Shown here: in pieces, positions 6,680-13,609 of the stretch
Numbering within the stretch: the stretch's first letter is position 1
Layout: each line of letters begins with the position of its first letter
DNA from: CAG-841 sp963656825
GTDB taxonomy: Bacteria; Bacillota; Clostridia; Oscillospirales; CAG-272
Length of the DNA: 53,022 nt
Assembly (NCBI GenBank): GCA_963656825.1
Contig: CAVKJG010000008.1
Span: 1-53,022, forward strand
Reading direction: 5' to 3'
Position numbers and translations under genes: made by a program
Notes under the pieces: model-generated
The model's input: the letters and a program-made list of their open reading frames with translations, nothing else
Told to the model about the DNA's origin: nothing
The model's database searches: none

Positions 6680-7660
6680 ATGAACATTGACGGAAACGGT
6701 ATGGAATACGCTGTCGGCGAATACAGCGTCGAGCTGAAAAAAATCGCCGACGAATTCAGACTTGAAAAAATATATGTTCCGGAGGGCTGGGAAAAGAAGC
6801 CCGTAAAAAGCTCGGACGTAAGCCGCCCGGGACTTGCGCTCGGCGGATTTTTCGATTGTTTCGATCACAAGCGTATTCAGCTTGTGGGCAACGCCGAATC
6901 GGAATATCTCGGCTCGGTGACCTCCGAGGAAAGAAAAAAGAAGTCCGAGGCGCTTTTTGAAAAGGGAATTCCCGCGCTCATAGTCACGACCGAGCTTCCC
7001 GTTTTTGACGAAATGCTCGCCGCCGCGGAAAAATATTCCGTTCCCGTGTTCCGCACGTCCCAGAAATCGTCGGAATTTCAGGCGGCGCTCATAGCGGCGC
7101 TCAATATTTACCTCGCGCCGAGAATAACGCGTCACGGCGTGCTTGTGGAGGTCTACGGCGAGGGAATACTCATGCTCGGCGAAAGCGGAGTGGGCAAGAG
7201 CGAAACGGCGATAGAGCTTGTAAAGCGCGGTCACAGATTTATCGCGGACGACGCCGTTGAGATAAAAAAGGTTTCGGCAAAGACGCTTGTGGGTTCTTCG
7301 CCCGAAATAATAAGACACTTTATAGAGCTTCGCGGAATAGGAATAGTCGACGTCCGCAGGCTTTTCGGTATGGGCGCCGTAAAGGAAACGGAAAAAATTG
7401 ATATGGTCATAAAGCTTGAGCAGTGGGACAAGAACAAAATCTATGACAGGCTCGGGCTTGAGCAGGAAACGACGAATATCCTTGGAATAGAAGTCCCCAC
7501 GACGACGATTCCCGTAAGACCGGGAAGAAACCTTGCGATTATTCTTGAAATAGCCGCAATGAACAACCGTCAGAAAAAGATGGGCTACAACACCGCCGAG
7601 GAATTCAACAAACGAATGAACAGACTCCTTTCGGGAGGGGCAGAGGAGAACAATGAATAA
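6680..7660 (+). CDS. hprK: HPr kinase/phosphorylase
   Basis: A 326-residue bifunctional enzyme that phosphorylates Ser46 of the PTS carrier HPr and removes the phosphate again, thereby setting CcpA-dependent carbon catabolite control. The N-terminal domain (about 1-130) is followed by the kinase core: catalytic His in RHGVLVEVYG (about residue 152), Walker A GESGVGKSE (about 167-175), the HPrK signature ELRGIGIVDVRRLFG (about 217-231), and the C-terminal NNRQKKMGYN. The ATG at 6680 follows AAGGGAT. Operon: it overlaps the DUF2232 gene by 8 bases, which is followed by gdpP. In other Firmicutes hprK usually neighbours lgt, so this pairing is less common. Confidence 0.96.
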   Translation: MNIDGNGMEYAVGEYSVELKKIADEFRLEKIYVPEGWEKKPVKSSDVSRPGLALGGFFDCFDHKRIQLVGNAESEYLGSVTSEERKKKSEALFEKGIPALIVTTELPVFDEMLAAAEKYSVPVFRTSQKSSEFQAALIAALNIYLAPRITRHGVLVEVYGEGILMLGESGVGKSETAIELVKRGHRFIADDAVEIKKVSAKTLVGSSPEIIRHFIELRGIGIVDVRRLFGMGAVKETEKIDMVIKLEQWDKNKIYDRLGLEQETTNILGIEVPTTTIPVRPGRNLAIILEIAAMNNRQKKMGYNTAEEFNKRMNRLLSGGAEENNE

Positions 7661-8738
7661 CGATATGAAAAACGGAGAAGCGGGAAACAGAATGGTTTCA
7701 CCCACGGTGCCGGCAATATTGCTGCTTGTGTTTGCGGTGGCGGCGGCGCTGTGCTTTATAGCGGGGCTTTGGCTTTTCGGCGCGGTTCTGATGATGATGT
7801 CCTCGGCTATGCTTGCGATAATCATCTGTATGGGCGCGTCGGTTATCGGCTGTATAGTCTGTCCGCTTTCGGCGGCGCTTGGCGCCGGAATACTTACCCT
7901 GTCGGGAAAAGGCGTTGAAAGCGTTATCGCTTTCTGCACCTTTATAGCCGTCGGCGGAGTGCTTGCCGTCTGCATCACAAACAAAAGCGGCAGAACGGGC
8001 ACGATAGTTGCAATGTCTGCGGCGGCGGGACTTATGCTTTTTATTTCGGTTGCGGTGCTTTATTTGCGCGCCGGAGGAGAGCTTTCGGCAGACGGAATCA
8101 TCGCTTTCTTTGACGAAAGGGTCGATGCCGTCCGCAAGCCGCTTCTCGAATATGCGGAAAGCCTTTCCGAAAGGCTTCTTGCGCTCGGCTACAGGGTCGA
8201 AACGGACGAGCTCAAGGAATATATAAACACAATGATAACTTCAATGATATCGCTTCTTCCGGGACTTATAATAGCCGCACTTGAAATAACGTGCTGGCTT
8301 ACCACCTGCTTTGCAAAGCTTTTTGCCCGCAAAATGCATTGCGAGGTTATACTTCCTTCTCCCCGCTGGGAGCTTTATCCTTCGATGGTCACGGTGATAA
8401 TATACGCGGCTTCCTGCGCGATATTTGCCATATGCTATATCATAGCGCTGTTTTCCTCGTCCGGCTCGGTTGTCGGAATAGTTATGTACAACCTTATTTT
8501 TGTCACATCGCCCGTATTCATAGCGATAGGCTTTTCCTCCGCGTTCGGAGCAAGAAATCCGAGAGCCCCGGGCAGAAGAGGTATGTCAACCTTCATTTTC
8601 GTTATGCTCGTGCTGCTTGCTCCGCAGCTTGCGCTGACGCTGCTTTCGGTAATCGGCGCGGTTTATGTATTTTCAAAGAGAAAAGCCGAATCAGCCGACA
8701 GGGACGACGACTCGTCCGATCGGCATGATACGATGTGA
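7653..8738 (+). CDS. DUF2232 (YybS-like) multi-pass membrane protein
   Basis: A 361-residue hydrophobic protein with about eight membrane segments: a cluster in residues 20-140, a soluble stretch (about 145-190, EYAESLSERLLALGYRVE), then TMISLLPGLIIAALEIT near residue 195 and further helices to about 345, and a charged tail. Position directly before gdpP and overall pattern match Bacillus YybS (PF09991). Function is unknown; the family has a substrate-binding ECF-like look. The ATG is preceded by GAGGAG inside the end of hprK (8-base overlap), so it is translationally coupled. Confidence 0.8.
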   Translation: MNNDMKNGEAGNRMVSPTVPAILLLVFAVAAALCFIAGLWLFGAVLMMMSSAMLAIIICMGASVIGCIVCPLSAALGAGILTLSGKGVESVIAFCTFIAVGGVLAVCITNKSGRTGTIVAMSAAAGLMLFISVAVLYLRAGGELSADGIIAFFDERVDAVRKPLLEYAESLSERLLALGYRVETDELKEYINTMITSMISLLPGLIIAALEITCWLTTCFAKLFARKMHCEVILPSPRWELYPSMVTVIIYAASCAIFAICYIIALFSSSGSVVGIVMYNLIFVTSPVFIAIGFSSAFGARNPRAPGRRGMSTFIFVMLVLLAPQLALTLLSVIGAVYVFSKRKAESADRDDDSSDRHDTM

Positions 8739-8776
8739 AACGCAGCCTTCCCAAAATAAACTGAAAGGATACTATT

Positions 8777-10819
8777 ATGTCGGAAAATTCAAACGGTAAG
8801 AAGAAAAGACAATTTCCGCTGGGGATAATATGCGCGGTGCTCGGAATCGTGGCACTTGCCGCCGTGGTTATCGGCACGATATACAGCGACGGCGATCCCG
8901 TTTATATCGCCATGTACGGACTCGGCGGATATATGATCTGTATTCTTGTGATCGGGATAGTTGAGCTTATTCACGGAGCTGTCGGGGGCAAGGTATTGAA
9001 CGAAGTAAAAAGCTCGGTGTTCGGCAATCTTTCTCTTGATTTTATTCAGAAGCTTTATATGCCGGTGGTTATCTGCGACGAAAAGGGAAAGATAGTGTGG
9101 TACAACACCGCGCTTTCATCGCGCTTCCGCTCGCGCACGATGGTTTTCGGAAAATATATAGACAACATCTGCGACGCAACGATAGAACGCATAGTAAAGG
9201 ACGAGGACGAATACGGCACGGAGGTAACCTTTTCTTCCGAAATAGACGCGGGCGGCTCGGACGAATGCTTCAGGGCAAAGGGCTATAAGGTCACGGCTCA
9301 CGGAAGAACGTATTATATGGCGATATTCGCCGATTATACCGAAACAAGAGCGCTTGCCGAAAAGCTCGAGGACGAGGATACGATAGTGGCTTACGCCGTT
9401 ATAGACAACCTTGACGAGCTTATGCAGTACGTTCAGGAGCTTTACGATACGGCGGCGTCGGACGTCGAGGCGATACTCAGAAAGCATATGGAAGCCGTCG
9501 GCGGAATAGTGCGCGAATACGCAAACAACAAATTTATCTGCGTGTTTGCGGCAAAATATCTTGAACGGTTTGAGGAGGACAAGTTCTCCATACTGGACGA
9601 GGTGCGCGAGGTATACGTGGGCGAAACGTCCATGCCCGTTACGATATCCATAGGTATTGCAAAGATAAGCGGCACGCTTTACGAAAAGGAGAGAGTCACA
9701 CAGTCGGCTCTTGACCTTGCCCTTCAGCGCGGCGGCGATCAGGTGGTTGTGAAAAGCGCCGACGGCGTTGATTTCTACGGCGGAAAGACAAAAGCCGTAC
9801 AGAAACGTACAAAGGTGCGTTCGCGCGTTATCGCGGGCGAGTTTATGTCGCTTCTGAAGAAAAGCTCCAACGTTATCGTTATGGGACACCGCTTTGCCGA
9901 TTTCGACGCGCTTGCCTCCTGTCTTGCCGTGGCAAGACTTGCGACGACCTGCGGAGTGAAGGTAAACATAGTAAGCGACAAAAACGACAGCAACCTTGCG
10001 CCGTGCTTTGCCCGTCTTAACGAATATCCCGAATACGGGGCGCTTTTCGTGGACAAGATAGAAGCGCAGGATCTTATCCGCAGCGATACGCTTGCCGTTG
10101 TTGTTGACGTAAACAATCTTTCGTTCTGCGAAGCGCCGGACGTTGTAAGCAACGTAAGCAATCTTGTGATAATAGATCACCACAGAAAAACGGGCGAATA
10201 TAAAATCCGCCCGAGCATTGTGTATATAGAGCCCTCGGCGTCGTCCGCGTCGGAGCTGCTTTCGGAATTTCTTGAGCAGATACTTCCCGCGGGAACGCTT
10301 CCCAAGGTTGAGGCGGATATGCTCTTTGCCGGACTTCTGCTCGATACAAAGCGTTTTACTCACAACACGGGTACAAGAACGTTTTCTTCGGCATTGTATC
10401 TGCGCGGAGAGGGCGCAAGTCCTACGGATGCGGAAAACCTTTTCAAAACGGGAATAAAGGAGTTTTTAAGCGAAGCCAAGTTTGAAAGCAACGTCGTTAT
10501 ATATAAATCGGTAATTGCGATAGCGCTCAACGACGCCGGCTCGAACTCTCCGCTTATGAGAGTTTCGGCGGCAAAGGCTGCGGACAGACTTCTTTCGGTG
10601 GAAGGAGTTCAGGCGGCTTTCGCGCTTTGCAGAATAGACGATACCGTTCATATATCGGCGCGCTCGCAGGGAACGATAAACGTTCAGCTCATTCTTGAAA
10701 AAATGGGCGGAGGCGGACATTTCGATTCGGCAGGCGCACAGGTAAAGAACTCTTCCACTTCGACGGCGCTGACAACGCTCCGCTCGGCAATAGACGAATA
10801 TCTTGCGGAGAACCTTTGA
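8777..10819 (+). CDS. gdpP: Cyclic-di-AMP phosphodiesterase GdpP (DHH-DHHA1)
   Basis: A 680-residue membrane-anchored enzyme that hydrolyses c-di-AMP to pApA. Two N-terminal membrane helices (about 14-36 and 42-64) are followed by a PAS-like domain (about 85-180), a degenerate GGDEF domain (about 185-320) lacking the GGDEF loop (the nearest is RGGDQVV), a DHH domain with GHRFADFDALAS (about 369-381) and IDHHRK (about 466-471), and a DHHA1 domain closing with GGGGHFDSAGAQ (about 635-646). All DHH metal ligands appear intact. It is the last gene of the hprK operon. The usual downstream rplI-dnaB genes are absent; a shared terminator and a convergent glycosidase follow. Confidence 0.95.
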   Translation: MSENSNGKKKRQFPLGIICAVLGIVALAAVVIGTIYSDGDPVYIAMYGLGGYMICILVIGIVELIHGAVGGKVLNEVKSSVFGNLSLDFIQKLYMPVVICDEKGKIVWYNTALSSRFRSRTMVFGKYIDNICDATIERIVKDEDEYGTEVTFSSEIDAGGSDECFRAKGYKVTAHGRTYYMAIFADYTETRALAEKLEDEDTIVAYAVIDNLDELMQYVQELYDTAASDVEAILRKHMEAVGGIVREYANNKFICVFAAKYLERFEEDKFSILDEVREVYVGETSMPVTISIGIAKISGTLYEKERVTQSALDLALQRGGDQVVVKSADGVDFYGGKTKAVQKRTKVRSRVIAGEFMSLLKKSSNVIVMGHRFADFDALASCLAVARLATTCGVKVNIVSDKNDSNLAPCFARLNEYPEYGALFVDKIEAQDLIRSDTLAVVVDVNNLSFCEAPDVVSNVSNLVIIDHHRKTGEYKIRPSIVYIEPSASSASELLSEFLEQILPAGTLPKVEADMLFAGLLLDTKRFTHNTGTRTFSSALYLRGEGASPTDAENLFKTGIKEFLSEAKFESNVVIYKSVIAIALNDAGSNSPLMRVSAAKAADRLLSVEGVQAAFALCRIDDTVHISARSQGTINVQLILEKMGGGGHFDSAGAQVKNSSTSTALTTLRSAIDEYLAENL

Positions 10820-10831
10820 TTTGTAAAATAA

Positions 10832-10863
10832 AAAAACCGGCAGGAAAAACCTGTCGGTTTTTG
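10832..10863. terminator. Bidirectional intrinsic terminator between gdpP and the GH20 gene
   Basis: AAAAACCGGCAGG, 5-A loop, CCTGTCGGTTTTT. A and T runs on both sides let it act for gdpP on plus and for the convergent glycosidase (ending at 10873) on minus. Confidence 0.85.
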
Positions 10864-10872
10864 TTTGCAAGG

Positions 10873-12504
10873 TCAGAGGTTACTCTGGCTTGCCGCTCTT
10901 GCGTAGCTGTTGAAAAATCCGAGTCTGCCGGTGAAGTCCTTGCCGTTGCCGTCGCAGCAGAGAAGCTCTTCTTCAAGCTCGTCTACGGAAGAAAGCTTTC
11001 CCGAAAGGTAATCGGAAAGACGTTTTTCGCAGGTTTCGAGTCTTGACGCAAGCCCGCCGAGGCGAAGATCTATAACCTCATAGCCTTCGGGCTTTTTGTC
11101 GGCGAACCACGTGTTATAAAACTCTTTTCTGAAAACGTCAAGGCGCCGGCGCGCCTCGCCGAAATCGGAAAGGACCTTTTCAAGTCCGGCTTTGTCGCCA
11201 GCCCGGTAGGCTTTTCTTGCTCTTGCGCCGAGCGCATATTTGTATTCGAGCAGATCGCACAGTGCCTTTGCCGAGCGGAACAGATAAGCATATTCGCCGC
11301 TTCCGGCAAGCGGAGCAAGCTTTGCGGAAGCTTCGGAATAATATTTGTCCTCATCGAAACGGACGACGGAATCATATCTTCCGAGGAAAGGATCGTTGTA
11401 AAGCATAAATTTAGAAGGGTTGCGGATATAGGACGTTACATATTTTTTCGGCGTCATCTCAATGGGAAGCGCGTCGGGAAGATCGAGCTTTGAGAAATCG
11501 TCGTAGCTTATGCCGATAAGCTCTTCAAAGCCGGCTTTGATTTTATTCATATCCGTTTCGCCTTCGGCTCTTTTCGCCGCATAATACATTGCCGGAAGCA
11601 CCGAGAACACCGAGCATTCCGCTCCGCCGTCGCCCCACATCGTCATAAACGCGTTGCGTATGCCGTTTTCGATACAGCTTTCAAGCGACGGATCTATCAC
11701 GCAAAGCGACAGCTCGTTGTGAGGCGTAAAGCCCGACCACGTCCATATTCCGCCCGCAAACCACACGTCGTCCGAAAGCAGCTTGTGATTTCTGAACATT
11801 ATATCGTATCTTTCCTTGGGTATGGAGTAGTAGTCCCAATAGACCTGAGCCATACCGTCTGGAACCATGGCGCGCTCCTTTTCAGTTATCACTATGCCGT
11901 CCGGTCTGTAATCGCCGCCCGTTGCAAGACGGAAAAACATATCGCTCCACATCATGGGCGCAAAGCCGTGCTTTTTGGCAAGCTCGGTCACCTTTTCGGC
12001 GTGACGGCGGAGAATATCGTATCTGTTCGTGTAGCCGTGAATATCGAGATATTTTCCCAGACCTACCATATGGGCTTCGTCCATTCCTACGTTTATTCTT
12101 CTTGACGTGAACGATTTTTCGCAGGCGTCGAACATTTTGTCTATCAGTGCGTATACGCGCTCGTCGTCGGCAAGAAGAATATCGTTGCAGTCAAAGAGAG
12201 GATCGTAAGGGTCCTGAGCGCGGAGTCTGCCGAGGTGGGCAAGAGTCTGTATGCAGGGAATAAGCTCTATCCCTTTGTTTTTTGCATAGGCGTCGATTTC
12301 TTTGATTTCAGCCTGAGTGTATCTTCCTCTGAAATAGCCGAAATAAGGCTCGCCTTCAACCTCGTAGGTGTCTTCCGTATACAACAGAAGTGCATTGTAG
12401 CCCATTGCGGACATAAGGTCAATAAAACGTTTGAGCGCGTCTACGGTATATACCGCGTTTCTCGAACAGTCAATCATTATGCCGAAAGTATCAAAATTTT
12501 TCAT
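10873..12504 (-). CDS. Glycoside hydrolase family 20-type beta-N-acetylhexosaminidase-like protein
   Basis: A 543-residue protein from ATG 12504; a longer frame to 12570 would start inside the promoter. It has no signal peptide, so it acts in the cytosol. The N-terminal TIM-barrel half shows GYNALLLYTEDTYEVEG, and the GH20 catalytic Asp-Glu pair in INVGMDEAH (about residues 142-143), where Asp orients the substrate acetamido group and Glu is the general acid. The last 200 residues are helical and charged, as in GcnA-like exo-beta-N-acetylglucosaminidases. It probably trims GlcNAc or GalNAc from imported glycan fragments. It diverges from the YitT gene and has its own promoter. NagA, which would process GlcNAc-6-P, is 38 kb away. 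Confidence 0.85.
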   Translation of the reverse strand: MKNFDTFGIMIDCSRNAVYTVDALKRFIDLMSAMGYNALLLYTEDTYEVEGEPYFGYFRGRYTQAEIKEIDAYAKNKGIELIPCIQTLAHLGRLRAQDPYDPLFDCNDILLADDERVYALIDKMFDACEKSFTSRRINVGMDEAHMVGLGKYLDIHGYTNRYDILRRHAEKVTELAKKHGFAPMMWSDMFFRLATGGDYRPDGIVITEKERAMVPDGMAQVYWDYYSIPKERYDIMFRNHKLLSDDVWFAGGIWTWSGFTPHNELSLCVIDPSLESCIENGIRNAFMTMWGDGGAECSVFSVLPAMYYAAKRAEGETDMNKIKAGFEELIGISYDDFSKLDLPDALPIEMTPKKYVTSYIRNPSKFMLYNDPFLGRYDSVVRFDEDKYYSEASAKLAPLAGSGEYAYLFRSAKALCDLLEYKYALGARARKAYRAGDKAGLEKVLSDFGEARRRLDVFRKEFYNTWFADKKPEGYEVIDLRLGGLASRLETCEKRLSDYLSGKLSSVDELEEELLCCDGNGKDFTGRLGFFNSYARAASQSNL

Positions 12505-12541
12505 AAGGAAAGTATCCCCCGTAATGTTATTGGTAATTATA

Positions 12542-12569
12542 ATTATACATACATTTTCGGAGTTGTCCA
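12542..12569 (-). promoter_or_regulatory. Promoter of the GH20 gene
   Basis: Minus strand: -35 TGGACA (12569-12564), 16-base spacer, -10 TATAAT (12547-12542). It overlaps the in-frame ATG at 12570, supporting the downstream start at 12504. Confidence 0.65.
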
Positions 12570-12606
12570 TTTATTTTGAAAAAATCACCCAAAAAATATT
12601 AAAGTA

Positions 12607-12636
12607 TTTACAAACCGCGCAGAGCTGTGTTAAAAT
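12607..12636 (+). promoter_or_regulatory. Promoter of the YitT-family gene
   Basis: -35 TTTACA (12607-12612), 18-base spacer, -10 TAAAAT (12631-12636), about 25 bases before the start codon at 12668. Confidence 0.6.
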
Positions 12637-12667
12637 ATACGCAAAGAAAATAACATCAGAGGAAGAA

Positions 12668-13540
12668 ATGAAAAAGGAAAACGATCCGAAGCTGATAAAA
12701 GAAGTGATAATGCTCACCGCCGGAACGCTTATAACGGCGCTCGGCGTTTATTTCTTCAAAATTCCGAACAATTTTTCAACCGGCGGAATGAGCGGTATTT
12801 CGATTATTCTGGGCAATCTTGTAAAGGGAGTAAGTCCTGCAAATTTTATATTCATACTCAACATTGTGTTTATGCTGCTCGGCTTTGCCTTTGTGGGAAA
12901 GGATTTCGGCTGGAAAACGATATATTGCAGTCTGCTTTTTTCGGGAGCCGTGCAGGTGCTTGAATGGGTAGTGCCTATGTCCGCGCCGTTTACCGATCAG
13001 AAAATGCTTGAGCTTGCCTTTGCCGGAATAATTCCCGCAATAGGAACGGCGATAACCTTCAAATACGGCGGAAGCACCGGCGGAACGGATATAATAGCGA
13101 TGATTCTCCGCAAGAAGATAAAATCCGACATAAGCGTTTCGATGATGATAGCGGACGCCGTGATAGCGGCTTCCACGATATTCTTTATAAACGTCGAAAC
13201 GGGACTGTATTCGATACTCGGTATGCTTTTGAAATCCTTTATGGTTCAGGCGGCGATAGGCGTTATCAACCGCAGAAAAACGCTGCTTATAATCACGACA
13301 AAGCCCGATGAGGTTGAGGAATATATCACAAAAACGCTTCACAGAGGCGCGACGGTATGGAAGGCTTCGGGCGCATACACGCACGAGGACAAAGCCGTGC
13401 TTTTCGCCGCAATGACTCCTTATCAGGCGGCGGAGGTGCGCGACTATACAAAGAAAATAGACGATATGGCTTTCGTCACGGTTATAAACTCAAACGAAAT
13501 ATACGGAAAAGGCTTTATGTCGTTCAAGGACAACGTATAA
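12668..13540 (+). CDS. YitT family membrane protein (DUF161/DUF2179)
   Basis: A 290-residue protein from ATG 12668 (site GAGGAAG, close to the ATG). An N-terminal five-to-six-helix membrane domain (about residues 10-190) carries the family motifs NNFSTGGMSGIS near residue 36 and KYGGSTGGTDIIA near residue 134. The C-terminal DUF2179 domain (about 205-285) has the typical HRGATVWKASGAYTHEDK run. Members are widespread in Firmicutes and their substrate is not established. It is a single gene, divergent from GH20 and convergent with lacZ over a shared terminator. Confidence 0.9.
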   Translation: MKKENDPKLIKEVIMLTAGTLITALGVYFFKIPNNFSTGGMSGISIILGNLVKGVSPANFIFILNIVFMLLGFAFVGKDFGWKTIYCSLLFSGAVQVLEWVVPMSAPFTDQKMLELAFAGIIPAIGTAITFKYGGSTGGTDIIAMILRKKIKSDISVSMMIADAVIAASTIFFINVETGLYSILGMLLKSFMVQAAIGVINRRKTLLIITTKPDEVEEYITKTLHRGATVWKASGAYTHEDKAVLFAAMTPYQAAEVRDYTKKIDDMAFVTVINSNEIYGKGFMSFKDNV

Positions 13541-13578
13541 AGCGGAAAATCAGATGTGCGTCTGTGCGCATCGGCACG

Positions 13579-13607
13579 AAAAATGCCCCCTTTTTTCGGG
13601 GGCATTT
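13579..13607. terminator. Bidirectional intrinsic terminator between the YitT gene and lacZ
   Basis: AAAATGCCCCC, 7-base loop, GGGGGCATTTT, ending three bases before the lacZ stop codon on the minus strand. Confidence 0.85.
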
Positions 13608-13609
13608 TA

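Noticed and set aside
12505..12570. N-terminal extension of the GH20 protein (possible signal peptide)
   Set aside because: The extension overlaps the promoter at 12542-12569 and is not signal-like; the internal ATG at 12504 is preferred.
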